Below are positions 1 to 8,513 of a stretch of DNA of 64,000 nt, in pieces. This DNA comes from Methanobacterium sp. UBA44 (GTDB lineage Archaea; Methanobacteriota; Methanobacteria; Methanobacteriales; Methanobacteriaceae): contig DACV01000006.1 of NCBI GenBank assembly GCA_002494885.1, positions 102,503 to 166,502 of the forward strand, written 5' to 3'. The position numbers and the translations under genes were made by a program. Every line of letters starts with the position of its first letter. Position 1 is the first letter of the stretch. The notes beneath the pieces are model-generated. The model was not told the DNA's origin, made no database searches, and saw only the letters and a list, made by a program, of their open reading frames with translations.

Positions 1-541
1 TAAATGCAAAATGAGTCTGATCAGCTTCTTTTTTTGAGATTCCAAATTCACATGAAAATCTACTTGACTGTGGTGTTGTCTGACATATTCCTGTATCACA
101 GCTTGCCTCTAAATTTGCTGATTTGCATGAAAAATTGCCTCTGCCCTTTACCAGATTATAGCAGAATTCATTAGCGTATTGAGATTGAAGCTGCTTTGTC
201 ATTGTAAGGATGTAAGCAGGTTCATAAATCCGGGCAAGAGTTGTAGCTATGGCTGATTTTCCAGTACCGGTTCCTGCTTCAAGTATTATGTATTTAAATC
301 CATCATCTATTGCATCTTTAATCTTTGAAATTATCTCCAGCTGACCTTCACGTGGTTCTTTGAAGGGGAAATTTTCAATTACAGAACTTTGCATCCGCGG
401 GTTTTCTTCTTTAAGCTTTTTGATCAGGTTTTTTGAGATTCCTGTAGCTCGGTTATTATTTTTCATTTTGTTTGTAGAGCATATGCACCGCTGTTTTATC
501 ATATTGCATTCACTGCAAAAAAAGCCATTATCCATAATCAT
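1..541 (-). CDS. Rad3/XPD-like Fe-S DNA helicase, N-terminal part (cut by window edge)
   Basis: This is a superfamily 2 DNA helicase of the Rad3/XPD/DinG type, ATP-dependent and probably acting in repair; only the first 180 or so residues are present. Read on the minus strand from ATG at 541 (a second ATG lies at 535), the frame stays open to the window edge. The N-terminus carries Cys pairs (CSEC and CIC) that could bind a metal. The Walker A motif EAGTGTGKS follows near residue 95. Then comes a Cys-rich stretch (NFSCK, ASCDTGIC, FSCEF) where XPD-family helicases hold a 4Fe-4S cluster. Motif II and everything after it lie outside the window, so the exact subfamily cannot be set. It is divergent from cbiL across a hairpin-rich spacer. 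Confidence 0.8.
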   Translation of the reverse strand, partial: MIMDNGFFCSECNMIKQRCICSTNKMKNNNRATGISKNLIKKLKEENPRMQSSVIENFPFKEPREGQLEIISKIKDAIDDGFKYIILEAGTGTGKSAIATTLARIYEPAYILTMTKQLQSQYANEFCYNLVKGRGNFSCKSANLEASCDTGICQTTPQSSRFSCEFGISKKEADQTHFAF

Positions 542-600
542 TTATATTTTGATAATGCTATAAATAGATAAACCGCTCAAAATTCTATGAATTTTAGCGC

Positions 601-806
601 CCCGAAAATCGAAGCAATCGAAAATCCCTGATTTTTGATGTTTGCGGAGCAAAGCTCCGCAACCGGAAAAATTTAAAATTTTTCCATGCGTCAAATCGAA
701 GCTTACGAACCTTTAGAAAATCTATGATTTTCTATGCAGCGAATCTTTGATTTGCATGCTTCGGTTCGTGCTCCGAAATCCCCAAAAAATTCAAAGAATT
801 TTTGGG
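601..806. repeat. hairpin-word array A (divergent helicase/cbiL spacer)
   Basis: This is a run of short, nearly perfect hairpins in the 380-base gap between the helicase and cbiL. Visible units are AAAATC/loop CCT at 621-635, TTGCGGAGC/loop AAA at 642-662, GGAAAAAT/loop TTAAA at 665-685, TAGAAAATC/loop TAT at 714-734, and an AAATTC/loop AAA unit with CCC..GGG clamps at 781-806. Arms are 6-11 bp. The same stems recur in five other gaps of this window with different loops. I see no gene in the gap. The stretch 807-922 is plain AT-rich DNA with TATA-like sequence (ATATTTAATATATT) before cbiL. Confidence 0.75.
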
Positions 807-922
807 AGATTTGACAGATTTTACGAGGGTTTGAAAATAAATTATTGATTATGTTGTTATTACTAAATTACTCAGTTTTAAAGAGTTAAAATTGAAATAT
901 TTAATATATTAGAGGTTAATTT

Positions 923-1621
923 ATGAAAAAAGGTAAGTTCACTGGTATTGGGGTTGGCCCTGGAGATACTGATCTTCTAACAGTTAAGGCTGTTAAAGCT
1001 TTAACTAATGTTAATGTAATTTGTGCACCGAAATCTGCAGAATCAAAGCCAAGCCTGGCATTATCAATTGTACAAAGTGTTCTTGATAGACGTGATAGTG
1101 ATTATATAATTTTAGAGCCACTTTTCCCAATGATAGAAGATAAAAATGAACTTCAGGAGTACTGGAAAGAAGCAGCCGAGTTGATCATTGGAAAATTGGA
1201 TAAAGGATTGGATGTTGCTTTCATAACCCTTGGAGATCCCACAGTTTACAGTACATTCGCCTATGTTTTTAAGATAATAAATAATAGGGATTATGAAACA
1301 GAAATTATACCTGGAATTACATCATTTACAGGATGTTCTGCAGCGGCAAAGGTCTCTTTAGCTGAAAAAGACGAAATCATTGTGATTGTGCCAAAAGTTG
1401 ATGAAAGACTGCCCCAGATTCTTGAACATGGGGATACTTTTGTCATTATGAAAACTTCAAGGCATTCAGACAGATTAAAAAAAATTATAAATGCAGATAA
1501 AAGAGATAAAGATATAATATCAGTCCAGAACTGCAGTATGAAAGATCAAATAGTCAAAGATGGCTTTATTGAGGATAAAAAATATCTTTCTACAACTATT
1601 GTTAAATTTAAAAATAAATAG
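923..1621 (+). CDS. cbiL: cobalt-factor II / precorrin-2 C20-methyltransferase
   Basis: Transfers a methyl group from S-adenosylmethionine to C20 of cobalt-factor II in anaerobic corrinoid synthesis, needed in methanogens for methyltransferase cofactors. At 232 residues it has the usual length of the tetrapyrrole methylase family. Family motifs are visible: GIGVGPGDTDLLT near residues 8-20, GDPTVYSTF at 104-112 and PGITSF at 130-135. The start is supported by GAGGT shortly upstream of the ATG. It is not followed by other cob/cbi genes on the same strand; the next gene converges with a gap of 5 bases. CbiL is favoured over other family members by the N-terminal GPGD-LLT form and the GDPTVYST motif. 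Confidence 0.9.
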   Translation: MKKGKFTGIGVGPGDTDLLTVKAVKALTNVNVICAPKSAESKPSLALSIVQSVLDRRDSDYIILEPLFPMIEDKNELQEYWKEAAELIIGKLDKGLDVAFITLGDPTVYSTFAYVFKIINNRDYETEIIPGITSFTGCSAAAKVSLAEKDEIIVIVPKVDERLPQILEHGDTFVIMKTSRHSDRLKKIINADKRDKDIISVQNCSMKDQIVKDGFIEDKKYLSTTIVKFKNK

Positions 1622-1626
1622 GCTAG

Positions 1627-2394
1627 TTAAAGTTTGTTTATAGCAAAACAGCAGTAATTATCTCCCATTGCATAACATTTTGTTTCTTTAACAGTATGTT
1701 CATCCTTAAAGTGGGTTGAAAATAATGATTTTAATACCCCTGCATCAAATGCACATGCAGGATTCCCAGTAACGGGTAAATCTCTGCATTCATAACAGTC
1801 ATGCACGTTAATTATCAATGGATCAATGCTTTTTACTTCCACATGACCTAAATAATGCGTTTCCCAGAATTCGGCAATATTTTGGAGGAATCTATTTATA
1901 TCAGGGTCTTTTACTCTTTCATAAAGCGCATCCCCAACTTTAAGTCCTGCTTCATGAAGTATGGGGTCTATATTAATTCCCTGGCTCATTAAAGCCACTC
2001 TTATGGTTTTAAACATTAAACGGAAAAACTCAAATGGATCTCCATCGCTGGAAATGTAGCTGGCAACATAACCTTCTATATCATCTTCTAAACGCTTTTC
2101 GTGGGATAATTCTCCTAAATATTCTGAATTTATGAAAAATATCTTTTTACGAGCATCGTCAGGGTTGGGTTTTGAGTCTATTATCCCTTCATCCACCAGC
2201 TTCTTTAAATGTACTGATACTGTTGATTTGGCTTTGCCTGATAATGCCACTATCCTATCAAAGCTCAACTCATTTTTTCTAAGCATTGACAATATTTTAA
2301 TTCTAACTGGGCTGTCAATAGCATACACACCCTTTGATGTTGCAAACAATTCTATTTGTTTATCTTGCCTTGTGCGTTTTTTAACTGAATTCAT
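1627..2394 (-). CDS. msvR: MsvR-like redox-sensing regulator (ArsR HTH + V4R domain)
   Basis: A DNA-binding regulator of the methanogen-specific MsvR type, which in Methanothermobacter controls its own gene and F420H2 oxidase genes in response to oxidants (established knowledge). Residues about 28-90 form an ArsR-type winged helix (SPVRIKILSML, then the recognition helix around AKSTVSVHLKKL). Residues about 145-255 are a V4R (4-vinyl reductase) domain with cysteines at 200, 203, 214, 240, 248 and 249 (HDCYEC, NPACAF, KCYAMGDNYCC) that could sense redox state through disulfides. It is divergent from hcp. Matching TTCG-N8-CGAA palindromes lie in front of hcp and fprA. The assignment to MsvR rests on domain order plus those operators. 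Confidence 0.85.
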   Translation of the reverse strand: MNSVKKRTRQDKQIELFATSKGVYAIDSPVRIKILSMLRKNELSFDRIVALSGKAKSTVSVHLKKLVDEGIIDSKPNPDDARKKIFFINSEYLGELSHEKRLEDDIEGYVASYISSDGDPFEFFRLMFKTIRVALMSQGINIDPILHEAGLKVGDALYERVKDPDINRFLQNIAEFWETHYLGHVEVKSIDPLIINVHDCYECRDLPVTGNPACAFDAGVLKSLFSTHFKDEHTVKETKCYAMGDNYCCFAINKL

Positions 2395-2470
2395 GAGTTT
2401 TACTCCTCTATTTAAATTGTAGGCTTCAAATTTTGTTCGTCTTCTAGTGACTAATTATGAACACCGTAAC

Positions 2471-2519
2471 TTATAAATACTACTGTTCGCATATAACAAA
2501 ACATTCGGTTATATCCGAA
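2471..2519 (+). promoter_or_regulatory. hcp promoter with MsvR-type operator
   Basis: A TATA-like box TTATAAAT starts at 2471. A TTCGCATA half-site begins at 2486, 15 nt later. The palindrome TTCGG-TTATAT-CCGAA lies at 2504-2519, starting 18 nt after the half-site. The operator covers the expected transcription start, so binding would block initiation. The fprA promoter at 4005-4053 has the same order and spacing. MsvR is known to bind TTCGTA-N4-TACGAA boxes, so this site is the less symmetric variant. The TATA-like sequence is itself nearly palindromic and may also serve the divergent msvR gene. Confidence 0.75.
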
Positions 2520-2554
2520 CTATAGTAATAAATAACGAACAAAAAGGTGAGATG

Positions 2555-3859
2555 ATGAGCGAAAAATTGGACATGTTCTGTTATCAGTGCTCTCAAACAG
2601 CAAGAGGAACTGGCTGTACAGTAAGGGGAGTATGTGGAAAAGAAGCGACAGTTGCAAGACTTCAGGATAATCTTTTATTTGCGATTAAAGGAATTTCAGC
2701 CTATCTTTATCATGCAAGGGAACTTGGATTTACAGATCCTGAAATAGATGGATTTTTAGAGAAAGGGTTCTATTCAACTCTTACCAACGTAAATCAGGAT
2801 GCAGGAGAATTTGTTAAACTGGCACTTGAAGCTGGTGAAATGAACATTAAAACAATGCAACTTCTAAAGAAAGCACATATTGAAACTTATGGGGAACCTG
2901 AACCAACAGAAGTAAGTACTGGAACCAGAAAAGGCCATGGGATTGTTGCAACTGGGCACAGTCTTAAGGCATTGTATGAATTACTTAAACAGACAGAAGG
3001 GACTGGAATAAATGTTTACACTCATTCCGAGCTTTTACCTGCTCATGGATATCCTGAATTTAAAAAATTCGACCACCTTGTAGGACAATTAGGTGGGCCC
3101 TGGTTTGACCAGAGAGTAACCTTTGCAAAGTACCCTGTTGCAATTTTAGGAACATCAAACTGCGTATTAATCCCTACAGATGCTTACAAAGAGAGAATGT
3201 TCACATCAGGAGTTGCACAGTTACCTGAAATTCCACATATCGAGAACTATGATTTTACTCCAGTAATTGAAAAAGCAAAATCACTACCTGAACTTGAAGA
3301 TCAACCAGGAGAAAAAGTATTTACAACAGGATTTGGTGCATCAACTATTCTATCACTGGCACCTAAAATTAAGGAACTTGTGGAAGCAGGTAAAATTAGA
3401 AGATTTTTCGTTGTTGGAGGATGTGACTCACCATTACCAAAAACCAGCTATTATACAGAATTTGTGAAGAATTTACCAGAAGACACAGTTGTATTAACAC
3501 TTGCATGTGGTAAATACAGATTCAACGACCTTGTACTTGGAGATATCGAAGGAATTCCAAGATTAATAGATTTAGGACAATGTAACGATGCTATAGTTGG
3601 GGTAGACGTTGTCGCAGCATTATCTGAACTATTCGGCCTTGAAATCAACGACCTCCCTCTGACATTTGTTTTAAGCTGGATGGAACAGAAAGCAGCCGCG
3701 ATTTTATGGAGTCTTCTCTCACTTGGAATAAAAGGCATTTACCTTGGACCTATTGTACCTGCATGGGTTAACGAAGATATTTTAAACGTTCTAATTGAAA
3801 ATTACGACATTAAAGTAATTGGAGATCCAGAAGAAGATATTAAGAATATTTTAGGATAA
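2555..3859 (+). CDS. hcp: hybrid-cluster protein / hydroxylamine reductase
   Basis: An iron-sulfur enzyme of the hybrid-cluster family, thought to act on nitric oxide or hydroxylamine during nitrosative or oxidative stress in the cytoplasm. The protein is about 434 residues, matching the shorter archaeal/anaerobe class. The N-terminus has the cluster motif C-x2-C-x8-C-x5-C (CYQC, TGC, GVC near residues 9-27). Conserved regions ATGHSLKALYELL, GGCDSP, ACGKYRFND and SWMEQKAAAILW are present. ATG codons occur at 2552 and 2555; GGTGA at 2546-2550 leaves proper spacing only for 2555. It is controlled by the MsvR-type operator just upstream and divergent from that regulator. Confidence 0.92.
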   Translation: MSEKLDMFCYQCSQTARGTGCTVRGVCGKEATVARLQDNLLFAIKGISAYLYHARELGFTDPEIDGFLEKGFYSTLTNVNQDAGEFVKLALEAGEMNIKTMQLLKKAHIETYGEPEPTEVSTGTRKGHGIVATGHSLKALYELLKQTEGTGINVYTHSELLPAHGYPEFKKFDHLVGQLGGPWFDQRVTFAKYPVAILGTSNCVLIPTDAYKERMFTSGVAQLPEIPHIENYDFTPVIEKAKSLPELEDQPGEKVFTTGFGASTILSLAPKIKELVEAGKIRRFFVVGGCDSPLPKTSYYTEFVKNLPEDTVVLTLACGKYRFNDLVLGDIEGIPRLIDLGQCNDAIVGVDVVAALSELFGLEINDLPLTFVLSWMEQKAAAILWSLLSLGIKGIYLGPIVPAWVNEDILNVLIENYDIKVIGDPEEDIKNILG

Positions 3860-4004
3860 AAACTAATTTATTCTTTTAATTTATTTTTTATTTTTGCTAT
3901 TTTTATTAACCTGCCCTTAAACAGTCAATTCTTTAAGATATTTGTATTTGATTTTAATAGATGGACATTGGAATTTTTTACACTTGAAATGGTTGTCAGA
4001 AATC

Positions 4005-4053
4005 TTTATATATGATTTGTTCGCATACTTTAGTACATTCGTATATGTACGAA
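4005..4053 (+). promoter_or_regulatory. fprA promoter with MsvR-type operator
   Basis: TATA box TTTATATA starts at 4005. TTCGCATA starts at 4020, and the palindrome TTCGTA-TATG-TACGAA occupies 4038-4053. Distances (15 nt, then 18 nt) equal those in the hcp promoter. The palindrome matches the MsvR box consensus as I recall it. The rest of the 219-base hcp-fprA gap is AT-rich without a gene. Confidence 0.8.
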
Positions 4054-4078
4054 CAATAAGTTAATAGAGGAGATTAAT

Positions 4079-5293
4079 ATGAAAGCAGAAGCAACAAAAA
4101 TTGCAGATGGTGTTTACTGGGTAGGAGTTTTAGACTATGATATAAGAATGTATCACGGTTACACTTTGAATGGAACAACATATAACGCTTATTTAGTTTT
4201 TGGAGAAAAAATAGCTTTAATTGATAACACTTATCCTGGATCAGCATCTCAGATGTGGGGAAGAATTGAAGATGCATTTAAAAAAGAGAATAGGGATTTT
4301 AAAATCGATGTAATAATACAGAACCATGTGGAAAAAGACCATAGTGGCGCATTATCAGAGATACATAAAAAATTCCCTGATGCACCGATTTACTGCACTG
4401 AAATAGCAGTCAAAGGACTTAAAAGACACTATACGGCCCTTGAAGATGTAGAATTTAAGACAGTTAAAACTGGAGAAACACTGGATCTTGGTGGAAAAAC
4501 ACTGGCCTTCCTTGAAGCTTTCCTTTTACACTGGCCAGATAGTATGTTCACATTACTGGTGGAAGATGGTGTTTTGTTCCCAAATGATGCCTTTGGTCAG
4601 CATTTATGCTTCACTGAACGATATGATGCTGACATCCCTGATGAAACTTTAATGGATGGTGCAAAGAAGTTCTATGCTAATTTAATAACTCCTTTATCAA
4701 AATTAGTTCTTAAAAAATTCAAAGAAGTTGAGGATCTTGAATTACTGGATAAAATTAAGATAATAGCTCCTTCACATGGGCAAATATGGACAGATCCAAT
4801 GAAAATCATCGGTGCTTATTCAAACTGGGCAACAGGACAATGTGAAGATAAAATTACAGTGATATACGATACAATGCACGGTTCAACCCAAAAACTTGCA
4901 CATGCACTTGCAGAGGGTATAATGAGTGAAGGAATGAACGTTAAAATGTATTATCTGCATGAAGACGAACGCAGTGAAATTGTAAAGGATATTTTAGACA
5001 GTAAGGCGATAGCACTGGGCGTTCCAACCATTAATGATGAACCATATCCAAGTGTGGGGGATTTAATATTTTATCTACGTGGATTAAGGTTTGATAGAAC
5101 AGGATTCAAGCGACCAGCGGTAACTTTTGGTTCTATGGGAGGAAGAGGGGGATCACCTAAAAAACTCGCTGAAGAACTTAATAACTGCGGATTTGAAGTT
5201 ATAGATGATTATGAAATTGTTTTCCTGCCTGATGTAGATGAACTAGACCAGTGTTATGAAATGGGCAAAAAATTAGCCCAAAAGGCGAAATAG
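4079..5293 (+). CDS. fprA: F420H2 oxidase (A-type flavoprotein, FprA/FpaA)
   Basis: Reduces oxygen to water with reduced coenzyme F420, a cytoplasmic oxygen-protection enzyme of methanogens. It is 404 residues, the normal size for a diiron flavoprotein. The N-terminal beta-lactamase-like domain has the diiron motif HVEKDHSG at 83-90 and further ligands around LLHWPDSM, FPNDAFGQH and APSHGQIW. The flavodoxin-like domain starts near residue 257 (ITVIYDTMHGST, the FMN phosphate loop). A GAGGAGAT ribosome site precedes the ATG. It is preceded by an MsvR-type operator and followed by a rubrerythrin relic, the usual partner type in oxygen-defence operons. Confidence 0.93.
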   Translation: MKAEATKIADGVYWVGVLDYDIRMYHGYTLNGTTYNAYLVFGEKIALIDNTYPGSASQMWGRIEDAFKKENRDFKIDVIIQNHVEKDHSGALSEIHKKFPDAPIYCTEIAVKGLKRHYTALEDVEFKTVKTGETLDLGGKTLAFLEAFLLHWPDSMFTLLVEDGVLFPNDAFGQHLCFTERYDADIPDETLMDGAKKFYANLITPLSKLVLKKFKEVEDLELLDKIKIIAPSHGQIWTDPMKIIGAYSNWATGQCEDKITVIYDTMHGSTQKLAHALAEGIMSEGMNVKMYYLHEDERSEIVKDILDSKAIALGVPTINDEPYPSVGDLIFYLRGLRFDRTGFKRPAVTFGSMGGRGGSPKKLAEELNNCGFEVIDDYEIVFLPDVDELDQCYEMGKKLAQKAK

Positions 5294-5307
5294 CAAGATG
5301 AAAAAGC

Positions 5308-5726
5308 ATGGATTTAATAAATGAACATCAAACAGGCGTTTGTAAAGGAACAGATTTGGGAAAACTGGTGCAGACAAACCTCAATAGAGAATGTCAGGAA
5401 GTTGGAATGTATCTGACCATGGCCAGACTTGCACAAAGAGAAAGAATACTGGAAATAGTAGAAGTCCTAAAAACAATTGCCTGGAAGAAGCAGAACACGC
5501 ACCTCAATTTGCTAAAATGAATGAGGTTATAAAGCCTACATTAAAGGAAAATCTGGAGCGATGTTTGAAGGTGAAACAACGGCCAACAGGGAGAAAAAAG
5601 AAGCAGCCAAAAAAGTAAATGTGATATTGATCCTGCTCATGATTTGATGAAAGTTCAAGGGATGAAGCAAGACATGCCAGAATGTTAAAAGGAATTCTGG
5701 ATACTTTTAGGATGTATAAAACATAA
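5308..5726 (+). pseudogene. rubrerythrin-like ferritin-fold protein, broken by about four frameshifts
   Basis: Translating piecewise in shifting frames recovers a continuous rubrerythrin-like protein. It runs from KGTDLGKLVQTNLNRECQEV through MYLTMARLAQRE to EVLKTIAW (frame 1), then EEAEHAPQFAKMNEVIKPTL, then MFEGETTANREKKEAAKK, then DESSRDEARHARMLKGIL. The metal-binding E-x2-H signatures (EEAEHA and DEARHA) are visible but in different frames. Losses lie near 5485, 5559, 5623 and 5650. Four indels in 420 bases point to real decay, or to a locally poor assembly. It begins 15 bases after fprA stops, so it was probably co-transcribed with it. Confidence 0.8.
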
Positions 5727-5830
5727 ACCCTTCATTTTACATCTTAATTTTATTTTTTAGCATTTATTGCTAAATAAATTAAAAAAACTTATCTTTAAGG
5801 GCCATTTTTCCCTTTTAATAACAAATACCT

Positions 5831-7207
5831 TCAGAAGGATATTTTATCCTCCTTATTTTTGTTTAAATTACTTAATTTATCACAGGCATCTTCTGCTGCC
5901 AGAATGATAGGATCTATCACCATAGAAACTGGTGGAGCATAAGAAAACTCCATATTTGCCAGTTCGGAACATGTCATTCCTTTTGCAATGACCAGTGACA
6001 TGGTATCTATTCTTTCAGCCACCCTTTCTTCTGCAATTATCTGACAGCCAATAATTACTCCTTTAAGATTGCATATCATTTTTACATCAATTCTTTTAGC
6101 CCCAGGGTAATATCTGGCTTTGGTAAGGGCCCTGCTCTTCCCAGTTATTACGTCTATTCCATTGTTTAATGCTACTGCATTGGTTAGACCTACTGCTCCA
6201 AATTCAAGATCTCCTATTTTAGATACCATGGAGTTTAAAACGGGCTTAAATTCTGCTTTAATACCTGCAATATTTTTTGCAGCAATCTTACCCTGCCTTA
6301 CAGCAGTAGTTCCCAGCGGAGATTGGGTGTTATGTCCTGTTATGGCATCATATACTTCTACACAGTCTCCAACAGCGTAAATATTAGGTATTGATGTTTG
6401 CATTTCCTCATTAACCTGTATAGCCCATCTACCAATGTTACAGCCAGCCATTTTTGCCAGCTTTGTTTCCGGCCTTACTCCTGTGGCCATTATAACCATA
6501 TCTGCTTCTATTATTTTATCTTCCAGAACAATCCCTTTTACATGGTTTTCGCCGACAATTTTATCCATAGATTTTCCCAGAATAACATTTATTCCTTTTT
6601 TTGAAACGTATTTTTGGACCAGAGAAGCCATATCAGGATCCAGAGATCGGGGGACAACTTGAGGAATCATTTCTATTATGGTAACATCCAGACCCATATT
6701 CAGAAGCCCATAAGCAATTTCCAATCCAATTAGCCCTGCTCCTACAACCACAGCCTTACTGCTTTTTTCAGCATATTCTCTTATTTTTAAGCCGTCTTTA
6801 ATGGTCCTGATCTTAAAAACACCTTCAAGTTCGGATCCTTCTACTGGAGGGATAAAAGGAGTTCCTCCAGTTGCTATCACCAGAAAATCATAGGATAATT
6901 CTTCCGCGGGTTCATCTTTTTTGTCTATTAGGCTGTATTTAATTTTATTTGCAATACTTGAAACTTCCAGAACTTCTGCACGGGTTATAACTTTTATATC
7001 TTTTTCCAGATAATCTTCGGGCTTGTGCATTATAATATCTTCAAAACAATCCACTTCACCGCATAAAACGTAGGGTATTGCGCAAGGAGAGTATGCAATA
7101 TGTTCATCTCGAGTTATAACAGTGATTTCTGCGTTTTCATCGTATTTTCGGATATTTGAAGCGGTGGTAAGTCCACCAGCCCCTCCTCCTATTATGACAA
7201 TTTTCAT
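5831..7207 (-). CDS. FAD-dependent disulfide reductase / NADH oxidase family protein (CoADR-like)
   Basis: A flavoprotein of the CoA-disulfide reductase / NADH oxidase / persulfide reductase group. The N-terminal FAD motif is MKIVIIGGGAGG. A single active-site Cys lies at residue 42 in SPCAIPY, typical of enzymes that form a Cys-S-S-CoA or sulfenate. The NAD(P)-binding loop VVVGAGLIGLE lies near 152-162, the FAD-contact ATGVRP follows, then YAVGDC, and a dimerisation domain fills the last 120 residues. The length of 458 is normal. The start is supported by TGGAGA upstream. The real substrate (oxygen, CoA disulfide, polysulfide) cannot be read from sequence. Its place beside hcp, fprA and the ars operon suggests redox or thiol stress. 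Confidence 0.85.
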   Translation of the reverse strand: MKIVIIGGGAGGLTTASNIRKYDENAEITVITRDEHIAYSPCAIPYVLCGEVDCFEDIIMHKPEDYLEKDIKVITRAEVLEVSSIANKIKYSLIDKKDEPAEELSYDFLVIATGGTPFIPPVEGSELEGVFKIRTIKDGLKIREYAEKSSKAVVVGAGLIGLEIAYGLLNMGLDVTIIEMIPQVVPRSLDPDMASLVQKYVSKKGINVILGKSMDKIVGENHVKGIVLEDKIIEADMVIMATGVRPETKLAKMAGCNIGRWAIQVNEEMQTSIPNIYAVGDCVEVYDAITGHNTQSPLGTTAVRQGKIAAKNIAGIKAEFKPVLNSMVSKIGDLEFGAVGLTNAVALNNGIDVITGKSRALTKARYYPGAKRIDVKMICNLKGVIIGCQIIAEERVAERIDTMSLVIAKGMTCSELANMEFSYAPPVSMVIDPIILAAEDACDKLSNLNKNKEDKISF

Positions 7208-7320
7208 TTTATATTTTTCTCCAGGAATCTATATTTTTCATTCAATTTCAGAAATATAGATTTTTTTATTTTTAAAATTATGAATTATCAAATCATTTAT
7301 ATATTACTTCTAACTTTATT

Positions 7321-7336
7321 AATATATCGGTATATT
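7321..7336. promoter_or_regulatory. candidate ArsR operator before the ars operon
   Basis: A perfect 6-bp inverted repeat AATATA-TCGG-TATATT lies 38 bases before the arsM start and about 20-25 bases after a TATA box (TTTATATATTA, near 7294). It would overlap the transcription start. ArsR/SmtB proteins usually bind AT-rich inverted repeats at this position, and an ArsR gene is encoded in the operon. No second copy was found, so this is only a candidate. Confidence 0.4.
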
Positions 7337-7374
7337 TAGATTTATAGAATTATTTAAATGTTAAGGTGTAAATT

Positions 7375-8132
7375 ATGAAGGAAGAGGAGATTAAAGAATT
7401 TGTAAAGGAAAGATATTCAAAAATAGCATCTAAAGAAGAATCTTATTGTTCATGTTGTTCATGTGGGCCTGATTTAGTTATCGAACAGGCTAAAGCTGCA
7501 GGTTATACAATGGAAGATCTGAAAAGTATTCCTGAGGACGCTGTGTTTGGGCTGGGCTGCGGAAATCCAACTGCACTTGCAGAGCTTAAAGAAGGAGAAA
7601 CAGTTTTAGACCTTGGATCAGAGGGGGTATTGACGTTTTTCTGGCAGCAAATAAAGTAGGAAATACTGGAAAGGTTACTGGGGTGGATATGACTGAAGAA
7701 ATGATTAAAAATGCCCAGAAAAATGCTCATGAAGGTAACTATGAAAATGTTGAATTCAAACTGGGTGAAATAGAGGGTTTACCCGCTAAAGACAATTCAA
7801 TAGATGTTATAATAAGTAATTGTGTCATTAATTTAACTCCCGATAAATTAAATGCTTATAAAGAAGCTTTCAGGGTATTAAAACCCGGAGGTCGAATTCT
7901 GGTATCTGATCTGGTAACAGAAGAAGAAATCCCTGATGATATTAAAAATAGCTTTCAAGCATGGTCTGAATGTATTGCAGGGGCTATGGAAAAGAATGAA
8001 TATCTTGATACTATAAAATCAGCAGGATTTAGCGGAATTGAAATAGTTGAACAGCATTATTTTACAGAACCAAATATGGATGAAAGATTAATAGGTAAAA
8101 TCATCAGTATTCAGGTTAAGGCCATTAAATGA
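7375..8132 (+). pseudogene. arsM: arsenite methyltransferase with one frameshift
   Basis: A class I SAM methyltransferase of the ArsM family, which methylates As(III). The N-terminal half (7375 to about 7620) has EESYCSCCSCGPD and GLGCGNPTALAELKEGETVLDLGS. The rest continues in the next frame as IDVFLAANKVGNTGKVTGVDMTEEMI, ISNCVINLTPDK and PGGRILVSDLV. The break falls inside SAM motif I: TCAGAGGGGGTATT would need one more G to give DLGSGGGID. The remaining protein is intact, so a recent one-base loss or a sequencing error in the G run is likely. The downstream stop overlaps the next start. The operon is arsM-arsR-DGC-arsC. Confidence 0.85.
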
Positions 8133-8143
8133 TTGGTGATTAT

Positions 8144-8494
8144 ATGAAAACATGCGAAATTACAGGTGAGGGAAAGCCCTGTAGTGATCAGATCAAAAAA
8201 TTAAAAGAAACCATAGACAAGATACCTGATGGTGAAGAATTACAGAGTAGATCAGAACGATTTAAAGCAATTTCTGATCCAACAAGGCTTAAAATATTGT
8301 ATTTACTTCAAGATGGGGAACTGTGTGTCTGTGAAATAATTAACATCCTTGAAAAACCTCAATCCACCATATCTCACCATTTAAATGTTTTGAAAAATTC
8401 AGGATTTATAAAGGGAAGAAAAGAAGGAGTTTGGATACATTATAAACTTATTGATCCAGAAGTCGTTGATTTAATTGGAAATTTAGTAAAATAA
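8144..8494 (+). CDS. arsR: ArsR-family As(III)-responsive repressor
   Basis: A small winged-helix repressor, the likely regulator of this arsenic operon. Residues SDPTRLKILYLL begin the HTH. ELCVCE follows, matching the ELCVC(D/E) motif where arsenite or antimonite binds, and the recognition helix reads QSTISHHLNVLKNSG. The wing KEGVWIHYKL is typical. An in-frame ATG at 8129 overlaps the arsM stop, but GGTGA at 8135-8139 fits ATG 8144 (MKTCEITGEG), so the shorter form of 116 residues is preferred. The inverted repeat at 7321 is a candidate binding site. Confidence 0.9.
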   Translation: MKTCEITGEGKPCSDQIKKLKETIDKIPDGEELQSRSERFKAISDPTRLKILYLLQDGELCVCEIINILEKPQSTISHHLNVLKNSGFIKGRKEGVWIHYKLIDPEVVDLIGNLVK

Positions 8495-8513
8495 TCTCAT
8501 TGGAGGTATTAAA

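Noticed and set aside
601..806. Possibility that the hairpin arrays are CRISPR repeats
   Set aside because: Units touch or lie a few bases apart, differ in sequence from one to the next, and have no spacers of constant length. No cas gene is present.
3451..3738. 95-residue minus-strand frame inside hcp
   Set aside because: Antisense shadow of a conserved gene; composition follows the codon pattern of hcp.
7600..7640. Programmed frameshift in arsM
   Set aside because: No slippery heptamer and downstream structure pair was recognised; a base loss in a G run is simpler. Left as a test in the findings.
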